Shown one piece after another: positions 34,243-45,953 of a stretch of 64,000 bases of DNA; within the stretch, counting starts at the first letter, position 1; the number at the start of each line of letters is the position of its first letter. Source of the stretch: Ignelater luminosus (Eukaryota > Arthropoda > Insecta > Coleoptera > Elateridae); contig VTPC01000598.1 in assembly GCA_011009095.1 (NCBI GenBank), forward strand, positions 1 through 64,000, read 5' to 3'. A program made the translations under genes and the position numbers. Below the pieces are notes generated by a model that worked only from the letters and a program-made list of their open reading frames with translations, was not told where the DNA came from and made no database searches.

Positions 34243-36765
34243 ATGAAGTTGCTTGCAATCTGTAAGTAATAATATTAATACTTTAAAATAACAGACTCTA
34301 TATACCTAATTAATTTTTAGTTTTGCTATTCTGTGTTGCCATCTTGGAATGTTGTAGTCAGTCTATTACAGTTCAAAATAATGGACTATCTTTAAGCATA
34401 ACGCCTGGTCCTACAAATCTTAACTTAAGTTTACAACAAGGTAAGTCATAAATAAAAAAAATCATCTTATAACTAAACCTTAACTATCTAGGTAACTCTA
34501 AAAAATTGAGTGGAGTAATTGGGAGAAATCTACAAAACTCTTCAAATTATCAACCTTGTCAGGATGTACCAAATTGTCTTGAATTTGAAAACGGTACCAT
34601 CAGACTTCATGTTATGACCGATATAGACCATGGTTTTACGATTTATTGGATAACCGAAGATGTTTCAAAAGTACTTGAAGATTGTTTCGAACTATCCGAT
34701 CTGAATTGGTATGGTGGTCCAGAACGATTTGAACAAGCATGGCCGTTACAAAAACTAAACCTAACCAATTTTGCAAATGTTCTCCAAGAAGATCAATGGG
34801 GCGCAATTGTAGAACCATATTGGTTGAATTCAGCTGGTGCTTATATATTTGTCAATGAAAAAGTTCCTCTCTTTGTAAACCAAAACAGTTTGAGTAGTAC
34901 AAGAAATAAAGTATGCTTTTCAGCTAATGTAGCTGATCCATATCCGCCAAGAAATAAGGTAACTAACATCTAAAAAATAATAAAATGTGACGCTCTCAAT
35001 TTAAAATTTATTTCTTTCAGGTAGTGCTACATTATACAGTAGCGTCTCAACCAGATGCAAGGAAAGCTCATTTGCATGCCGTTAAACACTTTTTGGGAAA
35101 ACCAACAGGTAAGCTTAACTGTCTTTTTCTTGCAAAATTTGCCAAGTAACTAAAATAAACATTCAGGGCATCCAAATTATAAGATTTTGGAAAGACCAAT
35201 TTGGTCAACATGGGCTAGATATAAAAGAGATGTCAATGACTCGGCTGTACTTGCATTTGCAAAAGATATAGTGGATAATGGTTATCCTGATGGCCAATTT
35301 GAAATTGATGATCATTGGGAGGTTTGTATTTTTATTATTTTTATTAACTTTAACTAGTCCAAGGATACCTTTTAGGAATGCTATGGGGCACTCACATTTA
35401 ATTTATCAAGATTTGGTGATATTAATAATACGGTCGCTAAAATCAAAAGTATGAATTTTAGAGTAACTTTATGGACTCATCCCTTTGTCAATACCGATTG
35501 TGTAAAATACAGAGAAATTGGAAGACGATACGGTATGAATAAGTTAAAAATTTAAAGAAATACAGCAAGAATGACTTTAATTTTAGGTTATTTTGCTAAG
35601 AACTCTGAAGGAAATGATCTAACCAAATGGTGGAACAGCAAAGGAAATGATGCTCATTATCTAGATTTTTCAAAAGCAGAAGTTAGGTTATGGTTCACAG
35701 AAAGGCTTAGAAGTATACAAGAAAAGCATGGCATTGATAGTTTTAAATTTGATGCAGGAGAGACTAGTTGGGCACCACAAGTTCCTGTTTTGAATGGCGA
35801 TGTAGATGGCTTGCCAAACACTTTGGGTGCTGATTATGCGAGAACATGCGCTGCATTTGGAGATTTGGTTGAAGTTAGAACTGGTTGGAGGTAAGTTTTC
35901 TCGAATCTAAAACAATTAATCAAATGTTACGCAAGTGCCTAATTTGTAGAACTCAAGATTTACCAGTTTTTGTTAGAATGATCGACAAGGATTCAACATG
36001 GGGATTATTAAATGGTTTATATACTCTGATTACGACTTTATTGCAAATGAATTTAAATGGATACACTTTGTAAGTCTGAAATTTAACCTCGCTTGTCAAT
36101 GCAATTAAGATTTACTGATTTTAAAGGGTTCTACCTAATATGGTTGGAGGAAATGGATATTACGGAACACCTAGTGCAGAATTGTTTGTGCGATGGCTTC
36201 AAGCCAATACGTTTATGCCTAGTATTCAATTCAGTTACGTTCCATGGGATTATGATAACGAAAAACTCAATGTAATGACAAAACAGCAAATTATATGTAT
36301 TTTAACTTATTTGTATTTTGGTTTTAGTTTGATGTCAAGGCAATTTCTAAAAAGTTTGTGAATTTACATCAGAAGATTGCGCCATATATTGAGAAGACAA
36401 TGAGAGATAGCGTTGAAAAGGGGCATCCGGTAAATTCTCCCATATGGTGGGTATCTCCTAATGATATACAAGCCCAAGGAGAAGATACAGGTGATATCAA
36501 TGTTTATTTACTTTCTGCAACACGTTAGAAGTTTTGTGTTTTAGAATTCTTACTTGGAGAGGATATCTTAGTAGCTCCTGTTGTCCAAGAAGGAGCTACT
36601 AACAGGACTGTCTACCTCCCTAAAGGAAGATGGGTTGACGGCAATAGTGGAGTAATTCATAATGGGCCTCGTTCGCTAGTCAATTACAGTGCACCTATTG
36701 AAGTACTTCCGTATTTTATTAGAGAAGGAAGTGAGGCGCTTCGACTTCTTCAAAGACCTCTATGA
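34243..36765 (+). CDS. Secreted glycoside hydrolase family 31 protein (MYORG/tobi-like), copy 1
   Basis: Eleven exons: 34243-34261, 34321-34440, 34492-34958, 35021-35108, 35167-35321, 35376-35532, 35587-35890, 35950-36069, 36127-36271, 36328-36490, 36545-36765. All junctions are GT-AG and keep frame for 652 residues. Signal peptide MKLLAIFLLFCVAILECCSQ, then a family-31 fold: RPIWSTWARYKRDV, YPDGQFEIDDHWE, LWTHPFVN and FKFDAGE with the nucleophile Asp391. RMIDKDSTWG carries Asp449, the only acidic residue of that motif kept in all three copies and so the likely acid/base. The C-terminal beta domain contains LLGEDILVAPV. Closest kin are MYORG and the Drosophila tobi/CG11909 group, so an alpha-glucosidase or alpha-galactosidase acting outside the cell, perhaps in the gut, is inferred. 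It is the most diverged of the three copies. Confidence 0.92.
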
Positions 36766-39700
36766 AAACTAAAATGGCCGGGCTGATTGATTTTTATTTT
36801 TAAACGAATGCGTGCTATTTGTTTTGTTTGTTTGATTATTACTGTTAAAATGTGTAAATTGCTGATCTAAAATATAGCTTTAACTTTGAATCATTAAATA
36901 TTTTTTATTGTGTTTAAGCAATTTTAAGCAAAGTGAGGCAAGATTTGTTTCTAAATGAAAATAGCAAAAGACTTCTCAACACAATATTATGCCAGGTGTT
37001 ATGATGATGTTCAGTAAATGTAACTAGACAACCAAAGCACTATAAAACGAGATAATGATAACTAATAATTATTCTTGTAAACAGTAAAAATATTTTTTGA
37101 AAGCTTAAAAGGTGATTTAATGTAAAATCTTTCAAGATACTTTAAAAGCGAGGATGGGTTGACCTCATCACCTGACAAGAGACTGAAAATATCATGCATA
37201 CACCAAAATCAATTTTGAAAATTATACAGCCAGTAGTTGCGACATAAAGGTATTCCTATTCATCAAGAAAAAATATCAGGACCCTTTTAGTTTTAGAAAC
37301 ACATGATTTTGTAAGTCACAGTAACAGTTGTAAGCACTTTGGCTGATAAATTTGTTATTGAACTTTGTTACTTGCTGCTGTCAATAAATAGCAATGCCTC
37401 TAATGTGGCGCGTTTTCTTACTTTTTGTGTTTTGAACAAAACCGTCTCAAAATCAATTTTTTGCAGAGTTCATAGTCGTTATAAAAATACCTACGTCGTT
37501 GCTGAGTGAAGTGCGTAACGATACAGCACGACAAACTGTAATCAAATACTATATATTAGTCGCCATCATTAGTCAAGAAGTGAACAGGCATTTCTTGTGG
37601 TATAATAATTTTGTCTTATAAAGCTCTTTGTACGCCCTAGATTAAAATTTATTATTATTTATTCACTTAAACCATGATCGTCTATGGAAATACAAATATC
37701 TTAGAAAAGGTAATTGTTGTTGCTTGGCAATAGCAGTAATAACTAGCAGCAAAAGAAGCAACTAAGTCAGGCAAATAACAGTCAACCTTTCAATCTTCAA
37801 GAGCCCATTGCAACAGATCTGATCACTGCTGCGAATAACCAGATTCAAAAATTCAGAGTCTAGAATAGGTACTTATTTGACCTCCTGCGCAAATGCTAAA
37901 AATTTATTTCGCGTTTGAAGTGACTTAAAACTCTTCGTCCTTCTCTGAAAGATAACCATTTAGACTTTACTTATTCAAATCATCCAACAGTGATTGGTTG
38001 TCAAAACTTTAGTTTTACTATACCGGAAAACTGACTGCCACTAAAACTAATTTATGGTCTACAAACATTTTTCATAATAAGTGGGGATATAAGCGTCTAC
38101 CTTGAGAACAGTCTCTCCACAATTCTACTTTTTTATTTAGTAAGGCGTTACAGATAGTTATAGTTTTGGCCCTATTGAAGGACCTTTCTACACTAAAAAA
38201 TCCCAGCTACATTATTATCGAGTAAATAAATTTTCAGATAGAAATGTAATGCTTTCACATGATCCACTGAGTTCTTAGTGTAATTCTATAACTTGCGTGT
38301 TTTGCATTTGAATATATTCATAAGCCTAAAAGACTACTAAAAAGCCTAACATTCCAAAAAAAATTCTGTTTCTTTTTCGAAATCATCTTTGGTTGCTTTA
38401 TAGTCGTTCCAAAACACCTTCCCATTTTGAGAGTTGAGTTAGAGGCATATTGGAATTTCTTTTAGATTAGTTAGCATTCCTATCCATCATGATAGTCTCC
38501 GTATCTTGTGCTACCTTGTGAAAATAAACTTTTTCGTTGATTTGCTTATTTAGATCGTCAACCTTGTCATTTAACCGTTGCTCGTATCCTACTTCTGTAG
38601 TCTAAGACAACCTTTCTGATGCATCTAATACCAAAATGTTTCAACACCAGTACACTTGCCAACTTTTTTCTACTGTCAATAGGTTTAAAACCGACGCCGA
38701 CGCTTAATTGGATTCTTAAACATGTCGAATTTCCAAACTGTTTGTTTAACAGATATCTAGTTAGCTCCTCAGCTACTCCTGGATTGTGCCGGAGACTAAT
38801 TTGAATCCATTATAGGTACATAAATGGTGCTAGTCGACGATTAATTTAATTTAGTTTCTTGTTTTCGTCTACTTCTTCATTCGGAAACTCTGTATATCAC
38901 AAGGTTTACCAGTTTAAAGTCAGATACCCATTCGCACTTTTTCTGATCCATATCAGAACTTTTTTAAGATGGGGAGCCATGTTTCTAGATCTAAGAAATC
39001 GTTACTGGAGTAATTATAGCTTGAGCCCTCCTTCCAAATAGATCTAAAAGTTATTTAGCAAGATATTAGTCCTCTGCGATTGAAGGTCACCAAGTGCTGC
39101 CCTCCTTCAAAAAGCCACTGTGGTGAAAAATCAAGTCAAATGTCATGTTACGCATTAAGTAACCTCAGTATCAAAAACAGCCTGCAATCTCAGAATATGA
39201 AACTGATCAATTTGAACGCTTCTGCATTTTAGTATGATAAATAATTCAACTTAGGAGAGAATAAGTATCACGTAAGTGTTTGTGCATGTGCATAACTTTC
39301 TTTGACAGCCTCTCCAGAGAAGCTATAACATGATGTTCTATAAACTTCTCAGTCTTCTTTTTAGTAGTTAATTAGTCTCGTTTGCAATTAACCATTAATG
39401 TAGTAGACATCTCTTGTGCGTGGTTGCTATTTATTTGACCCAGCGCTTAGGAGCACCGAATCTTGCAAATTTCTTGCTACATACCTCACCAAAATTATTT
39501 TTCATGCATTCTTACTTTTTGTTGTATTCCACAAAAACATAATATCAGACATTGCAGACAAGGTAATTCGGATCGTTAAGTTTTACAAGGATCTAGCTAT
39601 GCTGTTTTAGAAACCATTTCTTTTTCAGCCGATTAAAAGGTTAGTTTGTTGGTGAAAAATAGCCAAGTATATGTGTACTTGCACGTTAGTTTTTCAGTCA

Positions 39701-41892
39701 AAATGGCATCAAACATTCTAAAAGTTTCTCAAATGCTACAACGCTGTTGGTTAACATAAAACACATTTCTGGCGGACAAGCTTAAGATTTCTTACAATCT
39801 AACGAAAACAACTATAATAAACAAAAAAGGTCTTCTTTAGAATAGTAAGTATATCCAACGCGAACACTGCCGTTAAATCGAAACTTCAAACTAGTATGGA
39901 AAATGCATCTGAACTATTTAGTTGATTCAGGCCAAGATCTTCCTGCAGACGGCTCTTTTCTTAGGATGGAGCCTCTAACTGAAGTTTTCTATCTATGGTC
40001 TAGCGTTCGAGATAACGTTGAACGGTTTCCAAATGTTACCTTCACACTTTGGCTAAAAGTTAAAGTAAACATAGTTCTACGGCAGTATTATTTCTGAACG
40101 AGTTTGGTAACAAGAGGCTGTGTCGGTTTGTCCGGCGGAGCTCCTACCAAACCACTAGTAAAAATGATGTGTGATCCCGCAGATGTATTGCAACCCACAA
40201 AGCTATGCCGAGCACAAAACTGGAGAGCAGCACTAAGCATTAAACTGCCAATTTAGCCTTACAATCTGGTCTTCATATAAATATTATGCAATGCCAAGTT
40301 AGGGTGATAATTCCAACAATATCAATTACACAAAATCTTGAAGCCAATTTACGTCCTCGGGCCTTCGTACCAAAGAAAACTTCAAACGAGTACTTGGAAC
40401 TTCCAAACTTTTCTGATTTCCTATTTTTACTTTACTACTGTGCATTAAATTAAAATACCAACGCAACAATGCAAAGAAAAAAGCAAATAATAAAAACCCA
40501 GCCTCCACAAAATAGATGGAAATGAAGTACAAAGATAAACGTCAAAATTGCCGCCTGAGGTGACAGACTGGTTAGCGAATTTGGAGTGAAATAACCGAGA
40601 ATTTCAACAACCTACAGAAGACCTGGTGGATAATAGTAAGTGGTGGTGATAGACGACTCACACAAAGAAAGCGACACAAAAGCAACCGCCGACAGTAATA
40701 TTAGTAGTGGATAGTTTGTAAGTTTGCAGCGAGACTTGAAATTAGAGGCCTATTTAGCTGAGTTTAGGACTCAACGAGGTCTTGACAGGTATGATGATAG
40801 ATTCGGCGACAGCAATGCTAATGGTCTCAGCGCGTTAGTTGGACTTGGCTGTTTTAAGAGCAAAGTCCAACTTGTCGCGCTGAGACACTTGTCTCGATGA
40901 TATCGTCTAACCAAGTCGCTGTGGTAGATCGTCGGACGGTCATAAATGTCAGCAAGAACCAATAGTGGAAGCCTTTGTCACAGGGTAGAAGCCGTAGTTG
41001 TAGCGAGCTCGTTGAAACGTGGGATAAACAGTGTCCACAGAGAACTCAGGACTAAGCGATGTCTGGAGCGTCGTTTCAAGAATTCATAGTTAATAGGGCA
41101 AGCAAATCTCACTCCTCAGCGATCCATTGCAGAACCAACTTGTAGAGTACGGGCAGTTTGGAGGCGGATGGGCTTTCTCCATAACAACGTTGTCCGGCAG
41201 AAGCTACTGGGAATGCTAAAACGGCCTAGGCTCGCAATATTCGGGGGACGGGACGGGGACGCCTATGGCAGGTATGGTGGAGCCACCTTATCACTATTCC
41301 GCACAATACTCTTCTCCATAAAATAGGTAATTGTAAAAGTTACGTTTCTTACACTACGACGGGTCTTTATAGACTAAGGAATATTATGTAGTAGATCTTA
41401 ATTAAAAAATCGAATATTTACTAGACACTTCTCGACTTCTAGGCAAAGGTAAAAATTGATACTTAATGTTGGCTGAAGTGTCTATTCTCACACGCTAAGT
41501 TCTAAGTTATTAGACGTGACTTACAAACATACAAACTAGTTACACACTGACACAAACGAAATTTTAATGAAACACAAAAACACAAAAGCAGAATCTAATT
41601 TTTATGTCGACTTCATGTTTTTGATTCCGGCTTGAGATTTAGGCTTTCGAATAAACTGGATGATTTCATGTTGACCCGAACTACATACTGGAGATTTCAT
41701 TTAAGAACAAAATAGGAAATTTTGATCATACGCTCACCTCAGTTTCAAGAAAGACACTGAAATGGTTTACTTGTCTTGGATGCTTTTGCAGAATCGTGTA
41801 GGAATACTATTTTAATAGCCCAGATTGCTGTACCAACCATGGTGTAAGAAAGACTGGTATTATAACTCTTATACTCTTATATACACGAGGCG
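36766..41892. other. Long gene-poor stretch between GH31 copies
   Basis: No supported gene. Minus-strand text around 38600-38380 reads LNDKVDDLNKQINEKVYFHK then VAQDTETIMMDRN and, after a shift, WNDYKATKDDFEKETEFF, which looks like a decayed coding fragment of unknown identity. A hairpin lies at 40824-40886. The rest holds only short chance frames. Confidence 0.35.
40824..40886. repeat. Strong hairpin (inverted repeat)
   Basis: GTCTCAGCGCG...GTTGGACTTGGCT on the left pairs with AGCAAAGTCCAAC...CGCGCTGAGAC on the right, leaving a loop of about 8 nt. It is not followed by coding sequence. It may be the core of a small repeat element. Confidence 0.6.
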
Positions 41893-42093
41893 TGAAGACA
41901 TTATTTACGCCCTTCTGACAAAATCCGCTAGGGTCGTGGCAATCGGGCGATCCGATCATTTCAATGTAAATTCAAATAGATGAGAAAAATAGGGGTTAAC
42001 CGGTTCACTCCCACTTTTTTCCTCTTTTTTCCCAATCGCCCGATTGCCACAATCCTAGCGGATTTTGTCAGAAGGGCGTAGATAATGTCTTCA
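41893..42093. mobile_element. Short MITE with about 60-bp inverted ends, 201 bp
   Basis: TGAAGACATTATTTACGCCC continuing through TTCTGACAAAATCCGCTAGG pairs with the inverted right arm, and the match runs on through GGCAATCGGGCGAT. The arms differ by a few bases. No ORF; target duplication not clear. Confidence 0.7.
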
Positions 42094-42557
42094 AGATCTA
42101 AGTGAAGTTCCTTTCTTATACCATGGTAGAAACGAAGGTACTAAACTTGTCAGTTCAAATTGTTAATTTTTAAAAAGTTATTTAATCTGCCAGCTAGATC
42201 CTTTTCAAATACCCTGCCTGGGTGAAATTTTCAGACTGAAAATGGATTTGTAAGAAGAAGTATCTGTAGGGGTTGATGTGCTGATGCTTTTATTTTGCAG
42301 TTTCCAATATTGGCCCGTTTAGTCTAGAGCAGACTGATGTTTAGCTATGATTATTTTCAATAAAGAGAACCTGGATTTTTTTAGAATTAATGAAAGATTA
42401 ATAATGGCCATACTTGTAATGATCTGATAAACAATTTACTTATTTGTCAGTAGAATGATAACCATGATGAATATTAAAAGTGTTATCCGATAAATTATCA
42501 CCAGAAATGCCATAAAAAGAAAAACTTTAAAACATAAGTAGTAATATTTATTCTAAA

Positions 42558-42750
42558 ATCGAACTCTCTTTTACGCGTAAGTAAAAACTCAGTACCTCCA
42601 ATCTATTTTGAAAAAATTAATTTTTAGTGATACTTTTCGGTTTTTTAATTTAGGAAAGTTCCGGTAAATCTATTGAAATTCAAAACAATGAAGCATCCTT
42701 AAAGATAACTCTTACTGATAATAGAAAACTCCAGTTGATTTTGCACCAAG
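42558..42750 (+). pseudogene. GH31 relic: exons 1 and 2 of a fourth copy, dead
   Basis: A 19-nt exon 1 (42558-42576) has the same length and GTAAGTAA donor as the functional copies, but its first codon is ATC instead of ATG. Exon 2 (42628-42750) follows an acceptor TTTTAG. It reads ILFGFLI, an in-frame TAG, then ESSGKSIEIQNNEASLKITL and LQLILHQ, aligning with SSSQIINIQNNGTSLTVSLD of copy 2, and ends at a G|GT donor. A GATAAATTATC palindrome lies upstream (42488-42498) as in copy 3. No later GH31 exon is recognisable downstream. Lost start and stop codon show it is a pseudogene. Confidence 0.82.
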
Positions 42751-44336
42751 GTACAGTAAAACTAGCTGTAGAAAATAATAATAAATATTTACTACTGTTC
42801 GTGTTAATTTAGGAGGTACAGAGAATCCAATATTCTACTTAAAATACAGCAAAATTAATTTTCAAATGCAATCTCAAATTTCAATAAAGGATATTAAAGC
42901 TACAAAGATTCACAATGCCTAAGTGCACTTAAAAGATATATAATGTGTTTCACTGCAAAGAAGTGATCCCCATCTTTGGAGAATTCTAAGTCGATCCACA
43001 AGGACAAAACGGCTTTGAATGCTTCATGTAGAAGAATTCACGCCAATTCTCCTCAAAATCTTTAAATGGTTGTCTTGGCTTGCTTGTCGACATAAAAAGC
43101 CTTTAAACTGAAACAATTTGTGTTATCTTCCTTATTATTAAATTAATTCTTTGCGATGACATATTGGTTGCCTAAGAATCAGGCGATTTAAAATTTTTTA
43201 TTTGATCCCAAAATGACTGCCTAAAAGTATTTTTTTTAAATGGAAATTTGAAGCATTTGATAGTCCTTTACTTTACTATCACCTTCAGTTTTGACTTTTT
43301 TGTTAAATAATAATAGTCTTCATCTACCTGTAACAGTAACAAATTTTTAAACTTTCAAAAGTTAGGTGATTGTTACTCACTTTACATTTTTGTTACACTA
43401 CGGAAAACTGATATGGAATGCAGAGTCCTCTAAATAGGTAACAAATACAATCAAGTTACAAAGTCTAAAAGTATTGCAAACAAATAGACTTCTTGACTCA
43501 CTTGGTACTATTTTGCTACAAAATTAGGGCTGGAGGGAATTCATACAACATTGGGGCTTGTTGCTTATTAAATACTCCAGGTTGTTAAGATGAAAATGTC
43601 TTTATAGCTGCACTGCTTTCTAGGACACTATATAAGGTGAGTTCCACCAAGAAATTTTCTCGTATCATAGTGGTATAGTATGTAATTATTTAACTTAAAA
43701 CTTTTTTTGTATTTGCGTTTTTTCTTATAGAAAATGTAGTAAAAATAATCGTTTCGCTTCCGTACATGGATGCATCGATTCTTCTGCTACTAATTTACCA
43801 TAAAAGATGACGTAAACGTAATTCAATTATTCGAGATAAAAAAAAGATTAGTACTAGCATCTCATGAATTCAACCATCAATTTATAAAAAAACCTTCTTC
43901 ACTAACAGCTCATTATAGGTGTGTATTGAAACTGATTGGTTCCAATATGAGACCCTCTTTAGTCCAGTACAATTAAGTATTGACCCGAACACTGAAAAAA
44001 GCAAGCTGAAAATTGGTGAAGATGTTTAGAATCATAGGTACTTTAGTTAACATACTCACACTTCCTCCCCCCCCCAAAAAAAAAAACGTTGCACTATCAA
44101 GCTCATTATTGTGCCAATTTAAACCATTTAGTTTGTATTAATAACAAAAACACGAATCTTAAAGCTTTGCTCTCATGCTCTCACGGGTAAATAAACTCAC
44201 TTCCACTCTTGACTTGACTTAAAGCATCAGTGAGACACTCCTACAAGCAGATGGTTTTCAGCTATTGTTTCTTTTCTTTCAGTGTGTGCAGCTTTCAATC
44301 GTTGAGTCCCTCTTCTTCCATACCGCTCTCAGACAT
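42751..44336. other. Intergenic DNA; C/A homopolymer at about 44067-44086
   Basis: Nothing recognisable apart from a run of C followed by A near 44070. A short open stretch after 42812 (GGTENPIFYLKYSKINFQ) begins at an acceptor-like AG and could be part of the dead GH31 copy, but it does not match exon 3 of the other copies. Confidence 0.35.
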
Positions 44337-44770
44337 AATGGCTTCTATCGTGCCTATAAAGAACATGATCAGATGGAAACCACCGAAACGCAAAATAAAG
44401 CATGATAAACCATGTCCAGTGCTTTTGCCCTGTTCAACGACAGAGAGGAGGCTAGTGTAAATGGTAGTAGCATCTAAGAGTATAAGACAGAATACTAAAT
44501 CCGTTCTGTTAGTTTTGGAAAACACGAAAAACCTACAAAATTACAAAATGATGTTTGAAAATTACTTACAAAATTATCTTAACAAATAAATTTAAGATTT
44601 TATTGGGTCAAAGCACATAATGCCATAATTGGGAATGAACGAGCAGATATGCTAGCAAAAGAAGCTGGACCGCTGCGTATTGGCTTCTGAACAATGGCTT
44701 CTATCGTGCTTATAAAGAACATGATGAAATATAAACCACCGAAACGCAAAATAAAGCATGATAAACCATC
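44337..44770. repeat. Pair of 76-bp direct repeats (44337-44412, 44695-44770)
   Basis: Both copies contain ATGGCTTCTATCGTG, TATAAAGAACATGAT and AAACCACCGAAACGCAAAAT followed by AAAGCATGATAAACCAT, with few differences. The 280 bp between them include a LINE RNase H scrap. The arrangement may be a duplication of the unknown family fragment that follows on the minus strand, or the mark of an insertion. Confidence 0.75.
44598..44668 (+). pseudogene. LINE RNase H scrap
   Basis: Reads FYWVKAHNAIIGNERADMLA then KEAG on the plus strand, the conserved C-terminal block of LINE RNase H domains. Nothing else of the element is visible. Confidence 0.7.
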
Positions 44771-45560
44771 TCGCTGGAGGATTATTTGTTCTCAGTAAAG
44801 AAACGCTTGCATTGACAAATCTTGCTGGTGTGGTGTACATTATTTCTCCCATTGTCTGGAAAGTCCTGTGACCATCTAACCTTTTGATTATGGAAGTATA
44901 AAGCCTTGATATTGTAGTCTGCGTTGTCGAAAACGAACTGCATACTGCATTTTTGTTCCTTGAAGGAGGAGCATCTTGAGACACCCATTTTCAAAATTAA
45001 TGGTTTCTTTGTAAGAAGCGCATGCTTCTAATTTGACAGCATGTCCAGTAATAGCTTTGATCCATATCGTCGACGAAATGGTGATAGATATAAACGCACG
45101 AGGGCGAGCAGGTACAGTAGCCAATTGAGGTTGGTTTTCTCTTGGTGGTTTGTGGTCTTGTAATTTTTTGCATTGTTCTTAATGACTGCGGTATCAAATC
45201 ATTACTCATTACCAATTAAATTAATTTGGCACGAAAATGGATTTTTAGCACAATTCGTCCAAGCGTTACATCCAGAAACGCAAAAATTCAAGGTGGCGAT
45301 TTTCCCGTATGTGGGTGTAGTTTTGCAACTAAAATTGTGTGTAAGTTAGGTGCAAATTGCTAACAACAGATTGAGGCCTTTCAATGAACCAGCGCCGATC
45401 ACCGCATTTTTTTTGATGACCCAGAACAGAACTACTAATGGTACGTTAACGACCATACAAACTATCTTTCGCTGACACAATAACGGCCAAAGCCTATAAA
45501 CATTACCGGCTTGTTCTTGTACGTCTGACCAAGCGTACAACGGGCCGTCAATAGACCGAC
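44771..45560 (-). pseudogene. Relic of an uncharacterised multi-copy family
   Basis: Minus-strand text near 44950-44820 reads MQFVFDNADYNIKAL and, in another frame, LDGHRTFQTMGEIMYTTPA. The pattern FDNAD-N...DGH-TF--MG-I---TP recurs in uncharacterised repeated proteins of arthropods and cnidarians. Neighbouring frames (45215-44997, 45540-45346) probably hold upstream parts. Frameshifts show decay. I do not know the function. Confidence 0.45.
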
Positions 45561-45885
45561 AATAAACGTTTGTTAGGAAATTAGAGCCTTTTCGACTAAT
45601 GTTTGTAAGTAATGATCAAGATTGTTACATTCGATTACTCAATAATTAGGTAGAATATGATGACGCATGATGTGAATTAATTTGTTTTTCCTATATTCAC
45701 AAAACAACTGAAAATGAGATATGGTTTAATTCAAAATAAATCTAAAAATACTATAATCCTCATAGCACCCGAACAAAGTATTCTATAATAAGTACTTAAT
45801 GGAATGATAAGAGAATCAATTCAAATTATACCAAATCACCATTTTATAATTCATCTCTTCAATTTTCTAATTTCTAATTGATCGC

Positions 45886-45898
45886 TGATAAGTTATCT
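45886..45898 (+). promoter_or_regulatory. GATA palindrome upstream of GH31 copy 2
   Basis: TGATAAGTTATCT, two inverted GATA cores, 56 bp before the ATG and just before the TATATATA box (45909-45916). Equivalent palindromes precede copy 3 and the relic. GATA factors drive many insect midgut genes, so gut expression is inferred. Confidence 0.6.
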
Positions 45899-45908
45899 TT
45901 AAAGGTAT

Positions 45909-45916
45909 TATATATA
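45909..45916 (+). promoter_or_regulatory. TATA box of GH31 gene 2
   Basis: TATATATA, 45 bp before the ATG. Confidence 0.6.
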
Positions 45917-45953
45917 GGAGAAAAAACGTAAACAAAATCATATCAATTTCAGA

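Noticed and set aside
42812..42919. Open stretch GGTENPIFYLKYSKINFQ as GH31 exon 3 of the dead copy
   Set aside because: Starts at a plausible acceptor but does not resemble exon 3 of the intact copies.
44652..45215. Four overlapping minus-strand frames as separate genes
   Set aside because: They carry pieces of one repeated-family protein in different frames, so they are one decayed relic.
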